NCBI GenBank assembly: GCA_027075325.1
Contig: JALTBN010000027.1
Span: forward strand, 62,001-126,000
Direction of reading: 5' to 3'
DNA: 64,000 nucleotides
From: Thermococcus sp.
GTDB lineage: Archaea; Methanobacteriota_B; Thermococci; Thermococcales; Thermococcaceae
Part shown: positions 7,732 to 16,180 of the stretch, one piece after another
How the letters are laid out: each line of letters starts with the position of its first letter
Numbering within the stretch: position 1 is the first letter of the stretch
Notes under the pieces: generated by a model
The model's database searches: none
What the model was told of the DNA's origin: nothing
The model's input: the letters and a program-made list of their open reading frames with translations, nothing else
Made by a program: the position numbers and the translations under genes

Positions 7732-8685
7732 TTGGGCTTCTCTCAAAAACTGATCATGGTCCTTTTGCTGTCCTCCGTCCTGGTAATCGCAGGGTGTACG
7801 GGTACATCAAACACGAACAGCACAGGAGCAAACCACGGTATCCCCTCAGCCTCAACTTACAGCCAGCATTCGAGGCAGTTTAGCCCGAACTGGGAAAGTG
7901 CCCTGGTGTACGTTACCCGCGTCGTTGACGGAGATACCGCCTACGTCAGGTTTTCCAATGGGACGATTGAAAAGGTGAGGTTTCTGGGGGTTGACACTCC
8001 CGAGACGGAGCTCAGTAGAAATAAACCCGATGAATACGATCACATCACGGACATGGAGTGCCTCACGCGGTGGGGGCTCAAAGCGGAGGATTTCACCCGC
8101 AGAGAGCTGCAGGGTAAGTACGTGTACCTCGTCTTCGATCCAATATCCCCCAGGAGGGGCTACTACGGCAGATTGCTGGCGTACATATATCTCACTAATG
8201 GAACCGATTTTACGGAAGAACTCGTGAGGCTCGGCTACGCAAGGGTCTACGTCGAAGGGAAATTTGAGAAGAAGGACGTGTATCTCAAAGACCAGGTGAA
8301 AGCAATTCAGGAGGGGGATGGCCTCTGGGGGGCCTGCGGGGCTCACGCAGAGGAAAATCCTACGGTAGTTATAGTGATGGTGCAGTACGACGCGGCGGGG
8401 GACGACTCCAGAAACATCAATGGGGAGTACGTGTTGATAAAGAACGTCGGGAGTTCTGCGGTGAACCTGAAAGGATGGAAGCTGATGGACGAGAGTGGGA
8501 ACACGTTCACATTCCCGAGCATCACTCTCTCACCGGGGGAAGAGCTTAGAGTTCACTCAGGAAAAGGGGAAAACACAAAAACGGACCTCTACTGGGGTTC
8601 AGACAAACCGATATGGAACAACAACGGGGACACGGCTTACCTCTACAACAGTGAGGGTCATCTTGTTGATGTTTATAGATGGTGA
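7732..8685 (+). CDS. Lipoprotein with thermonuclease and lamin-tail domains
   Basis: About 317 residues. A signal segment ends in VLVIAGCTG, a lipobox-like cysteine followed by an S/T/N-rich linker, so the protein is anchored outside the membrane. Residues of roughly 50-195 form a staphylococcal-nuclease fold: VVDGDTAYVRF, RFLGVDTPET and RGYYGRLLAYIYL carry the expected catalytic Asp, Arg and Arg. The last 100 residues (EYVLIKNVGSSAVNLKGWKL, then FTFPSITLSPGEELRVHSG) are a lamin-tail domain. Likely digests extracellular DNA or RNA. TTG 7732 is chosen from AAGGTGGT and the TATA position. It is flanked by DUF4389 genes. Confidence 0.85.
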   Translation: MGFSQKLIMVLLLSSVLVIAGCTGTSNTNSTGANHGIPSASTYSQHSRQFSPNWESALVYVTRVVDGDTAYVRFSNGTIEKVRFLGVDTPETELSRNKPDEYDHITDMECLTRWGLKAEDFTRRELQGKYVYLVFDPISPRRGYYGRLLAYIYLTNGTDFTEELVRLGYARVYVEGKFEKKDVYLKDQVKAIQEGDGLWGACGAHAEENPTVVIVMVQYDAAGDDSRNINGEYVLIKNVGSSAVNLKGWKLMDESGNTFTFPSITLSPGEELRVHSGKGENTKTDLYWGSDKPIWNNNGDTAYLYNSEGHLVDVYRW

Positions 8686-8747
8686 GGAATACGTTTGTAT
8701 CAAAGGAAAATTTTTAAATGAAAAACGTATTCAATGCGGTGATAGCT

Positions 8748-9005
8748 TTGGGAGAGCGCGTTGAGGCACTCTTGAGGATCCCGCTGGCCTTCGTATACGC
8801 TATTATAATCTCCGTTTTGGAAATGGCCGTTGGAATAGTCCTGATAATCCAGTTCTTCTACACGCTCATACTCGGCAGGAGGCACGAAGGAATGGTCTGC
8901 TTCACCAACAAGTACGCTTCCCCGAACTACCACATAAACCGCTACCTGCAATTCCCAAGCCTATCTCAGCGGATAGGTCTCCTGTTGGAGTTCTCGGGGG
9001 TTTAA
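8748..9005 (+). CDS. DUF4389 protein, second copy with divergent tail
   Basis: About 85 residues, a paralogue of the gene at 7281: GERVEALLRIPLAF, one hydrophobic segment, then IIQFFYTLILGRRHEG and YHINRY. The TTG at 8748 is preceded by GGTGAT, and a TTTTTAAAT element (8711-8719) places the transcript start near 8740. The tail (after about residue 70) does not match the acidic CDF...EKY type tail of the other copies, so it is probably truncated or altered. The stop is directly followed by the end of a TnpB remnant on the other strand, suggesting the 3' end was lost to rearrangement. Membrane role unknown. Confidence 0.65.
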   Translation: MGERVEALLRIPLAFVYAIIISVLEMAVGIVLIIQFFYTLILGRRHEGMVCFTNKYASPNYHINRYLQFPSLSQRIGLLLEFSGV

Positions 9006-9368
9006 CTACTTGTTCTCTTCCAGTTTTTCCGTAACCTCTGAGAAGGAGACGTGAGCGTACCATTTTCGCTTGACATTATCGTAGGTTATTTCCAACCGTT
9101 CCTGCTTACCCTTTAAGTGTTTCTCTCCTTGAATTTGGATTTTGAGTCGTCCGAATTTGCCAAGCCGTCTCCAGTTCGAGAGTTGCCCCCATTGATCCGG
9201 TACTGTCGTTTCTTAGTGGGATTACGAAGAGTTTTTGTCCGTTTTTCTTTTTGACAAAACCGGGTGGTTTATTTTGTTCCAGTCTATGGCTGTCGCGTAG
9301 GCTAATTCAGAGAGGATTTTCTCGAGTTCTTTTGAGGGTTGGAGTTTTACTGTTGCTGCCCGCTTTAT
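9006..9368 (-). pseudogene. N-terminal remnant of an IS605-type TnpB
   Basis: Reading on the minus strand from 9368: KRAATVKLQPSKELEKILSE and AIDWNKIN, then after a deletion PPGFVKKKNGQKLFVIPLRND, then in another frame RRLGKFGRLKIQIQGEKHL and WYAHVSFSEV, ending ENK stop at 9006. These match the N-terminal half of TnpB, the RNA-guided nuclease carried by IS200/IS605 elements. The start codon is now ATA, there is at least one internal deletion and at least one frameshift, and the RuvC catalytic half is absent. Not functional. Confidence 0.72.
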
Positions 9369-9370
9369 GG

Positions 9371-9508
9371 TTACGAAACCCTCTCAAATGCTTCCAGGAT
9401 CTCCTCGTACTTCTCCCTCGCCTCCTTTCTCCTGAAGTCGCAAGAGAGCGTGTCCTCCCATCCCGAGCCGTCGAAGAGCGGCCTCTCGTTGGTGGAGAAG
9501 AAACAACC
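9371..9508 (-). pseudogene. C-terminal fragment of a third DUF4389 gene
   Basis: The minus strand reads FFSTNERPLFDG, then EDTLSCDFRRKEAREKYEEI and a stop at 9371. This is the same tail as in the repaired copy at 7281 (TNERP, then TLPCDFDRED). An in-frame stop at 9509-9511 and loss of homology upstream show that only 45 codons remain. It abuts the TnpB remnant, whose first codon lies three bases beyond the DUF4389 stop. Confidence 0.65.
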
Positions 9509-9602
9509 TCATGGCGTTTGCGTTGAGAACAGTGAAACTTTACTCGTGAAAGGAAGACCGTTAAAGAGCATTGCATTTTACTAACAGAGGAGGATCGCTG
9601 AT

Positions 9603-9970
9603 TATCAGTCAGAACTCAACAAAAGCAGTTTAAAAAAGAATATGATTGAAGTTGGGAAGAGTATGGGAATTCAAGTTGAGCTTGTTGATGGGGCTTGCAC
9701 GTCAGGGGATTGTTTAAGTGCCGTGGAAAGAGCGTTGTTATGAATGCTGACTTGTTGGTGCTCTTAATATTTTGAAAAAGGTTATGAAAACCATAACCCC
9801 GAGCCTTCCCGCTTTGTCGGGAGGTAGGGGTAATTGGCTCAAGGCCGAGCCAGAGGAGTTCGAAGAACCCTCCTCAAAAGGGGCGATGAGGATTACCCCT
9901 CAAACCTCCCTGCCCTTAGCGGGGGTTAGCTTGTTGGAACCCTCGCCCTTCAGGGCGGGGAGGAGGTCAG
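9603..9970 (+). pseudogene. C-terminal remnant of an IS605-type TnpB
   Basis: Plus-strand reading gives YQSELNKSSLKK, MGIQVELVDGACTSGDCL, ERALL, MNADL and, after a frameshift near 9750, ALNILKKVMKTITPSLPAL and PEEFEEPSS. These are degraded forms of the third RuvC and zinc-finger region and tail of TnpB (normally VELVDE..TS..C..CG and MNADLVGALNIL). The zinc-finger cysteines and the RuvC motif are broken by deletions. It faces the opposite way from the N-terminal remnant at 9006-9368, so either two elements or an inversion are involved. Confidence 0.7.
9944..9957 (+). repeat. Right-end hairpin of the IS605-type element
   Basis: CGCCC-TTCA-GGGCG followed by GGGAGGAGGTCA, the form seen at the right ends of IS605 elements in Thermococcales. 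It lies just before the livM stop (9973-9975), marking the element boundary. Confidence 0.6.
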
Positions 9971-9972
9971 TT

Positions 9973-10992
9973 TCATGTCCTCTTTCTCAGCGGTTCCGTT
10001 TTTATCATCCCCTCCTTAACCAACCCTTCGGGCTTGTAGTAGAGGATCACAAGGGCCAGCATTCCGAAAAGAATGTACTCAAGCCATACGGGCTCAAATG
10101 GGAGGTGGAGCAGTGTCGATATCTGGAACTTGTAGGTTTCTATGAGCACCTTGAGGACAACGAAGAGTGTCGTTCCAAGGATCACGCCCCTGTTGTTGCC
10201 CCTTCCACCAAGTAAAAGCATGATGAATGGGTAGAACGTCCACTCAACCCTTGAGAAGGAACTGCTTATCAGGTTGAGGGCGTGGAAACCGTAGAGCACG
10301 CCTGCTAAAGCCGCTATTCCTGAGCCTATCATCGAGGCGTTTATCCTTATCCCCATCAGGTTCCTCCCGAAGGCGAGCACCACCGTCTCGTTCTCCCGGT
10401 GGGCCTTCAAAAGCCTCCCGAAGGGGGTATTTAGGAGCCTCTCTGCAAAGAGGTAGACCAGCAACGCCAGGGACAGGGTTATTCCAATGAACGCCCACTC
10501 CCTTGAATCCCCTGAGAGGAATGCCAAGGGATCCGGAACCGATGTTCCGTAGTAGCCGCCCATCAGGGATGGCGTGTAGTAGGCTATCATGAAGGTTACC
10601 TCTGCTATCGCCAGGAGGGCCATTCCGAGGTAGTCCTCGCGGAGGCGAGAGCTGGGAAGTATAAAAACTGCCCCCATTGCCATCCCAAGAACGAACGCTA
10701 AGGCTAGGGAAACGAGGAGGTAGGCTATGCCGTACGCGGGATGGGCGGCGAAAATATCATCAGCCTTTGCGACGAGGTCTGTGGTTCCGGTTATGAGGTC
10801 GCCGCTTACTCCAAGCATCTTCATAAGTATTCTGTTCAGTATTCCGCCGACGGCTATCGCCCCTATAATTACCGCGAAGTGCCTTCCGAAGTTCGGTATC
10901 CCCGTGTAGCCGTACTCAATGTTGAGGCTTATGTTAACTATCGCGTAGATTCCAATCCACACTAGGATGAGCTGAAGAACCTCGGATATCAT
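9973..10992 (-). CDS. livM: Branched-chain amino acid ABC transporter permease
   Basis: A 339-residue integral membrane protein with about eight to ten hydrophobic segments and the RLREDYLGMALLAIAEV and TPFGRLLKAHRENE blocks typical of LivM permeases. It forms the membrane pore with LivH for uptake of Leu, Ile and Val, or possibly a related amide or peptide substrate. It is the last gene of the livJ-G-F-H-M operon; its start overlaps the livH stop by about four bases. An IS605 right end lies immediately beyond its stop codon without disrupting it. Confidence 0.92.
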   Translation of the reverse strand: MISEVLQLILVWIGIYAIVNISLNIEYGYTGIPNFGRHFAVIIGAIAVGGILNRILMKMLGVSGDLITGTTDLVAKADDIFAAHPAYGIAYLLVSLALAFVLGMAMGAVFILPSSRLREDYLGMALLAIAEVTFMIAYYTPSLMGGYYGTSVPDPLAFLSGDSREWAFIGITLSLALLVYLFAERLLNTPFGRLLKAHRENETVVLAFGRNLMGIRINASMIGSGIAALAGVLYGFHALNLISSSFSRVEWTFYPFIMLLLGGRGNNRGVILGTTLFVVLKVLIETYKFQISTLLHLPFEPVWLEYILFGMLALVILYYKPEGLVKEGMIKTEPLRKRT

Positions 10993-11894
10993 CCTACCAG
11001 CCTCCTCCAGAGCTTTGTGCCAGTTATCCCTTCGGGCAGGAGGAGAAGGACGGCCACCATTATGAGGAGGGAGACAACCTTACCGTAAACCAGCACCCCC
11101 GTTCCAGCTATGTCAGACAGTCCGTAGGTAACGAGCGACTCTGAAAAGCCTATGATATAGCCCCCAATCAGGCCTCCTACTATGTTCCTCAGCCCGCCGA
11201 CTATGCTCGCCGCGAAGACAGAAACGATTATGAAGCCTCCCGTTCCGGGAACAGTTTCCTGGAGGAAAGGTAATACCGCCCCCACCATCCCCGCAACTGC
11301 TGCCGCTAAAAACCACGAGAACAATCTTGTGGTTTCTACATCTATTCCCATCGCCTCAGCCAAGGCCGGGTTTTCCATCGAAGCCCTGAGCGCTATTCCA
11401 AACTTTGTTTTGTAGAGCAGGACGTAGAGGCCGATAAGAGTAGCAAGGACGAGAGCAGTCGAGATCACAACCCTTCCCGGAACGCTTCCAACTGTGAAGT
11501 CTATGTCCGTGAAGACGAACTTGCTCGCGTTCCTCTTGAAGGCATTGCTCAAGAAATCCGAGTAAGCCCCGAGAGATCCATAGAGAATTATGTCGATGGC
11601 AAGGGTTGCCATCATCAGCATGTCCACGGAGGCACCTTTCCTTATGAGGGGCCTTATTGTGAGCAGGTAAACAGCAGTTCCAACGAGTCCGCCGACGATG
11701 AAGGCCGGAACCACGGCCAGATATGGGTTGAGGCCGTAGGCAACGAGCAGGGTGTACGCTAGGTAAGAGCCGACCACCGCGAAGGAACCGTGGGCGAAGT
11801 TAGGAACGGCCGTGGTTATGTAGGTAAGTGTTAATCCAAGAGCCAATAGAGCGAGCAGGTTGGCGTAGGTTAAAGCCCCCTCAAACACTCCCAT
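10989..11894 (-). CDS. livH: Branched-chain amino acid ABC transporter permease
   Basis: A 301-residue membrane protein with about eight hydrophobic segments. [17 protein letters not shown] is the cytoplasmic coupling region of LivH permeases, and the VPNFAHGSF segment near the N-terminus is also typical. I chose ATG 11894 because GGAGGTGGTC precedes it; this overlaps the end of livF by 14 bases and implies translational coupling. An open frame reaches back to 11921 but has no better signal. Partner of LivM in the transport pore. Confidence 0.92.
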   Translation of the reverse strand: MGVFEGALTYANLLALLALGLTLTYITTAVPNFAHGSFAVVGSYLAYTLLVAYGLNPYLAVVPAFIVGGLVGTAVYLLTIRPLIRKGASVDMLMMATLAIDIILYGSLGAYSDFLSNAFKRNASKFVFTDIDFTVGSVPGRVVISTALVLATLIGLYVLLYKTKFGIALRASMENPALAEAMGIDVETTRLFSWFLAAAVAGMVGAVLPFLQETVPGTGGFIIVSVFAASIVGGLRNIVGGLIGGYIIGFSESLVTYGLSDIAGTGVLVYGKVVSLLIMVAVLLLLPEGITGTKLWRRLVG

Positions 11895-12621
11895 CCTCGA
11901 CCACCTCCAGCTCCTCAACAACGCCGAGGAAGTGTTTCCTGAACTTCTCCTCTGTCAGGAGGGGTTTCGGGCTGCCTTCATAGAACACCCTCCCGCTGAC
12001 GAGCATGTATGCCCTGTCGCTTATCTCAAGGGCCTTCATAGCGTTCTGTTCGACGAGGAGAACCGTTATGCCGTGGTCGTCCCTCATCTCAAGGATTTTC
12101 GAGAATATGACGTCGGCAAGCTTTGGGGCCAGCTGTGCCGTTGGCTCGTCGAGGAGCAGGAGCTCGCTGTTCCTGACTATTGCCGTCGCCATTGCCAGAA
12201 ACTGCCTCTGGCCGCCGCTCAGGTTCCCCGCTTTCCTGTCGAGTATCTTTTTCAAATCTGGAAAAACCGAGAGGGCCACCTCAAGTCTCTCTCGAAACTC
12301 ATCCTCGCTTAGTATATAGCCAGCCATCTTGAGGTTCTCCATCACGGTTAAGTTGGTAAAGACGTTGTTCGTCTGGGGCAGATAGGCCATTCCCATTCTG
12401 GTTCTCTTAAAGGGCGGAAGCCCCGTGATGTTAGTCCCTTTGAACTTTATCGAGCCAGAGTAAACGGTCGTCAGGCCAAAGATCGTTTTCAGGAAGGTCG
12501 ATTTTCCCGAGCCGTTTGGACCGACTATAGTGGTTATCTTCCCCTTCTCGGCCTTCAGGTCGATATCAAAGAGTATCTGGAGCTTTCCGTAGCCGGCGTT
12601 AACCTTCTCCGCCTCAAGCAT
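11881..12621 (-). CDS. livF: Branched-chain amino acid ABC transporter ATPase LivF
   Basis: A 246-residue ABC ATPase with Walker [10 protein letters not shown] (about residue 36), the LSGGQRQ signature, Walker [10 protein letters not shown] and the switch His region LLVEQN. Order and length match LivF, one of two ATPases energising the LivHM pore. ATG 12621 lies six bases after GGGGGG, and a TTG at 12627 is a less likely start. The start is separated from the livG stop (12624) by only two bases. Confidence 0.93.
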   Translation of the reverse strand: MLEAEKVNAGYGKLQILFDIDLKAEKGKITTIVGPNGSGKSTFLKTIFGLTTVYSGSIKFKGTNITGLPPFKRTRMGMAYLPQTNNVFTNLTVMENLKMAGYILSEDEFRERLEVALSVFPDLKKILDRKAGNLSGGQRQFLAMATAIVRNSELLLLDEPTAQLAPKLADVIFSKILEMRDDHGITVLLVEQNAMKALEISDRAYMLVSGRVFYEGSPKPLLTEEKFRKHFLGVVEELEVVEDGSV

Positions 12622-12623
12622 CC

Positions 12624-13385
12624 TCAACCCCCCATGTAGATTTCGGCCACCCTCGGGTCGTTCACCACCTTCTCTATGCCCTCCTTCCCGCGTCCCTCGG
12701 TGAGTATCTTCCCGTTGAACATCACGTAGAGGTTGTCAACGTAGCCCAGAACGATGTCGAGCCTGTGCTCTATGAGGAGAACCGTTATGCCCTCCTCCTT
12801 CAGTTCGACGAGTTTCTGAAGTATGTCGTGGGCAAGTGAAGGCGCCACTCCCGCGACCGGCTCGTCCATGACTATCATCTTTGGTTCCGTCATGAGGGCG
12901 CGCCCTATCTCAAGGAGCTTCATCTGCCCGCCGCTCAGCGTTCCGGCGGGCCTGTCCCACAGGTGATCAAGCTTGAGGAACTCTAAAATTGAGAAGGCCC
13001 TCTCGACGAGTTCCTCCTCCTTTTTAAGCCACAGGCCCTTTCTCAGGGCGGATAAAGGATTCTCACCGGGATGAACGTTAGCTATGAGCAGGTTCTCAAC
13101 AACGCTCATACTCTTCAAGAGCTGGGGGGTCTGGAAGGTTCTCACAATACCGTGGTGATATATCTCGTTTGGTTCCTTGTTTGTTATATCATCCCCCGCG
13201 AAAACAACCCTACCAGAATCGGCCTTCAAGAAACCGGTTATCAGGTTTATCAGGGTGGATTTACCAGAACCGTTTGGACCGATTATGAGGGTCAGGGTTT
13301 TCTCATCAACATCTATGCTGACTCCATCGACGGCCCTTAAACCGCCAAACATCTTCACGAGGTCTCTGGTCTGAAGCAAAGGCAT
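12624..13385 (-). CDS. livG: Branched-chain amino acid ABC transporter ATPase LivG
   Basis: A 253-residue ABC ATPase with Walker [10 protein letters not shown], signature LSGGQMK, Walker [14 protein letters not shown] and LLIEHRLD. The extra loop between Walker A and the signature fits the LivG type. ATG 13385 is set by the near-perfect GGGAGGTGAT upstream; the open frame to 13436 lacks support. It pairs with LivF to drive the LivHM permease and follows livJ after 38 bases. Confidence 0.93.
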   Translation of the reverse strand: MPLLQTRDLVKMFGGLRAVDGVSIDVDEKTLTLIIGPNGSGKSTLINLITGFLKADSGRVVFAGDDITNKEPNEIYHHGIVRTFQTPQLLKSMSVVENLLIANVHPGENPLSALRKGLWLKKEEELVERAFSILEFLKLDHLWDRPAGTLSGGQMKLLEIGRALMTEPKMIVMDEPVAGVAPSLAHDILQKLVELKEEGITVLLIEHRLDIVLGYVDNLYVMFNGKILTEGRGKEGIEKVVNDPRVAEIYMGG

Positions 13386-13423
13386 TTCATCACCTCCCAA
13401 GGGGTACGAAAGAAGGGAAAAGC

Positions 13424-14701
13424 TCAGGAAGACCACTCGACCTTACCGGTCGAGGACTTCCACAGTCCGAGAAGCTTCCACTTTCCGTCCACGATACCCC
13501 AGATGGCGTAGTCACCGCTGGCCCTGTCGTTCCACTCGTCCAGTTCAATGTTTCCTGTGACTGAGGAAACCCCAAGCTGGCCGGAGCTGTACTTTGGAAG
13601 GATCTCCTTTATCTTCTGGGCTACCAGATCGGCATCGAAGCTCCCCTTCTCCTTGAGAACTTCCGCCTCGGCTAGAGCGGCAACCCACGCTGCATCGTAG
13701 GCTATGAGGGCGTACTCACTCGGCTCGATTCCGAACTTCTCCTTATACCTCTGGATGAACTTTTTGCCTTCCTCACTCTGGGCGTAGAACTGAGTCGAGT
13801 AGAGGACGACCTTCGATGCCTTGTCGCCGGCTTCCTCCACTATCTTGTCGCTGAGGACGTCGCCGTCCGAACCGAACCACTTGACCTTGAGAAGGGGTGA
13901 GTCGTCTGGAACCTGTGACAGCAAGGTCGCTATCTCGTCAAAGCCAACCACCCAGACGGCCACTTGGTCAGGGGAGTACTTTGAAAGGAGGCTCTTTACA
14001 CCGTCTTCAGCCTTACTGATGTATGGAGACCAGTCCGTTGGCTCAGGGTTGCTGGGATAACTTATGTCCTTGGCTATCTCGATGCTTCCTTTTATCTTCT
14101 CAACGGTGGCGTCGTGCAGTCCCTTGCCCCACGCGTCACCGCGGTAGATTATGACAACTCCCTTGATTCCCTTGCTCCCAAGCTCCGCCGCTATCGCCTT
14201 GCTCTGGAAGAAGTCCGTCGGGACGAAACGGAAGACGTATTTCTTGTCCTCTGGCTTAGCAAAGCCTATAAACTTTGGCGGAGCCGTTGATGCTTCCGAG
14301 ATAACTATGAGCTTGTGGGCGTTGACGTAGCTCTTCAGGTTCTTAAGCTCTCCACTCGATGTTGGTCCGATTATTACCTTTGCACCCTGGGCGTCAAGCG
14401 TTTGGAGCTTTTCAAGGGCCACTTTGGGGTCTGTCCTTGTATCTTCAAAGAGTATCTCAACCTTAAAGGGCTCTCCGTTCTTCTGGAAGTAGGCGTTTAT
14501 ATCCTCCTGCGCCAGCTTTAGTGCGTTCTGGATTTTCTTGCCATCTGAGGCTATGGGACCCGAGAGGTCGAGGAGGGCACCGAGCTTTATGACCTTAACC
14601 TGCTGACCGCTTGATGAGGAACTGCCTGAGCTGGAACTTCCTATACAGCCCGCCGCCACAACCAGCAGCCCTATCAGGAGCAGTGTCACAAGTCGTTTCA
14701 T
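13424..14701 (-). CDS. livJ: Branched-chain amino acid ABC transporter substrate-binding lipoprotein
   Basis: A 425-residue exported binding protein. The signal peptide MKRLVTLLLIGLLVVAAGC ends in a lipobox-like Cys followed by a Ser/Gly-rich linker. The mature part begins KLGALLDLSGPIASDGK and has the VIIGPTSSGE and LIVISEASTAP blocks of periplasmic-binding-protein type I folds. It captures the ligand outside the cell for LivHM. First gene of the operon, with GGAGGG before the ATG and a TATA element about 40 bases upstream. Confidence 0.93.
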   Translation of the reverse strand: MKRLVTLLLIGLLVVAAGCIGSSSSGSSSSSGQQVKVIKLGALLDLSGPIASDGKKIQNALKLAQEDINAYFQKNGEPFKVEILFEDTRTDPKVALEKLQTLDAQGAKVIIGPTSSGELKNLKSYVNAHKLIVISEASTAPPKFIGFAKPEDKKYVFRFVPTDFFQSKAIAAELGSKGIKGVVIIYRGDAWGKGLHDATVEKIKGSIEIAKDISYPSNPEPTDWSPYISKAEDGVKSLLSKYSPDQVAVWVVGFDEIATLLSQVPDDSPLLKVKWFGSDGDVLSDKIVEEAGDKASKVVLYSTQFYAQSEEGKKFIQRYKEKFGIEPSEYALIAYDAAWVAALAEAEVLKEKGSFDADLVAQKIKEILPKYSSGQLGVSSVTGNIELDEWNDRASGDYAIWGIVDGKWKLLGLWKSSTGKVEWSS

Positions 14702-14736
14702 TGGAGTTCCCTCCGAGGTTTTCTTCCAGTCATGAT

Positions 14737-14746
14737 GTTTATTTAA
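14737..14746 (-). promoter_or_regulatory. TATA box of the liv operon
   Basis: TTAAATAAAC on the minus strand, placing the transcript start near 14715. The rest of 14747-14970 is AT-rich and holds no gene I can support; binding sites for an Lrp-type regulator could lie there. Confidence 0.5.
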
Positions 14747-14970
14747 GTTAAATCTTTATCGCATAATTTTTTAACAAATTGACAAAATTCAGAAAACTTT
14801 TCTACTTAGAATCCAGTCTTAGCGGTGTCTTGCGGGATTAGTATTGATATAATGACAGATGAAATGAAAAATTCTTGATGAAAATCTAACATTATGCACT
14901 TAATAACTATCAATCTGCCTATTACAGAGGCAATAAATTTACCTAAAAACAGAAAAGGAGGCTAAAGGCA

Positions 14971-16149
14971 TTACGCTTTGGCCCAGTACTCCTTCTCCTC
15001 CACCATAGCCTCTATCATCTCTTCCTCGTCCTTGAACATCGTTCTCCTCGACGGGTTCTGCATGCCGTAGAACTCCATGAATGGACTTGGCCGCCTCTTG
15101 AAGGGGTAGTAGAGGTATATGGCCGCTAAAGTCCTGTAAGCTTCGGCCATCTCGCTGATGACGCCGGCCGAAACCCCCTCGGCGTAGTGGTAGACCGCTA
15201 TCGCCTTGCTCACATCGACGAGGTTGAAATCGCGCTCAACGAGCTGCCTCCTCAGTATATCGGTCGCCTGCTCTATGTCGGCCCTGTCAAGCTCGTCTAT
15301 CTCGTCCCCATCGAGGAGGTGCTTTATCCTTATCCTCTCTATGCTAGGGTTCTTTGCCACCTGATTGTCGTATTCAGCGACGACCCACCAGTCGTCCAAA
15401 GCGCCTGGATCGAGAACCGTGAAGTGCTCGCTCAGCCTGTCGTAGAAGCCCCTAACGCGGTGATAGTACTCCTCCTCGTGGCCGGTCATAGGGTAGCTGA
15501 GGTAGACTATCGGCTTCTCCTCCTCGTGGAAGAGCAGGTCGAGGAAGACCCCGTATGGATGCCTTATTCCAAACTGCAGGATGTAGCGGACCTCTATGCC
15601 CTCTTTCTTAAGTTCGTGGACGAGCGTTTTGACGTGGTTTATGGCATCTTCGCGCCACATGACGAGCGTGGAGAGCTTTATGTTGTCCGGGTTCTCACCG
15701 AAGCGCTCAAACCACTCGGGGTCGTTGATTATCCTCCTCCTGACTGAGAGCACATCGTCGAGAATTATTATTACCCTGTCGGGCTTTAGGAGCTTGACGT
15801 TGCTTAGGGTGAAGCCTATAACGCTTCCGCTCCCCCAGCGGAAGAGGCTCGGCGTTGATACAAGCTGATGTTCAGCGTCGCTCCCGTCTATCTCCTCCCT
15901 TATCCTCGCGAAGGCCTCATCCCGTATCTCGTTCATCAGGTCCTGGTGACTTATGGCGAAGTCGAGGACGTTCTTCCGGGTTATTTTAACGCCCTTCTCC
16001 TTGCCGACTTCCCTTATGTAGTCAAAAACATGGTAGTAGGCGTAGCTCTCGCCGCTGGCGAGCTTGAGTGCCTCGGTTATATACTCGTCCCTGCCGTTGA
16101 GCGGCGGGCCGGTGAGCAGGATTACCTCCTTTCCGTTCTCTCCGAGCAT
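14971..16149 (-). CDS. Two-part protein: adenylate-kinase-like P-loop domain plus nucleoside-deoxyribosyltransferase-like domain
   Basis: About 392 residues. The N-terminal half starts MLGENGKEVILLTGPPLNGRDEY, a P-loop-like strand and turn without the usual GKS/T lysine, followed by DRVIIILDDVLSVRRRI as in nucleotide kinases. The C-terminal half begins IVYLSYPMTG near residue 230 and later has DLVDVSKAIAVYHYAEGVS and ISEMAEAYR, resembling nucleoside 2-deoxyribosyltransferase folds. No reaction can be assigned. ATG 16149 follows GGGTGG and fits a TATA box near 16178-16188; ATG 16161 is an alternative. Confidence 0.7.
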   Translation of the reverse strand: MLGENGKEVILLTGPPLNGRDEYITEALKLASGESYAYYHVFDYIREVGKEKGVKITRKNVLDFAISHQDLMNEIRDEAFARIREEIDGSDAEHQLVSTPSLFRWGSGSVIGFTLSNVKLLKPDRVIIILDDVLSVRRRIINDPEWFERFGENPDNIKLSTLVMWREDAINHVKTLVHELKKEGIEVRYILQFGIRHPYGVFLDLLFHEEEKPIVYLSYPMTGHEEEYYHRVRGFYDRLSEHFTVLDPGALDDWWVVAEYDNQVAKNPSIERIRIKHLLDGDEIDELDRADIEQATDILRRQLVERDFNLVDVSKAIAVYHYAEGVSAGVISEMAEAYRTLAAIYLYYPFKRRPSPFMEFYGMQNPSRRTMFKDEEEMIEAMVEEKEYWAKA

Positions 16150-16180
16150 GGTTCCACCCATTGACCTTAATGGTCAGGGA

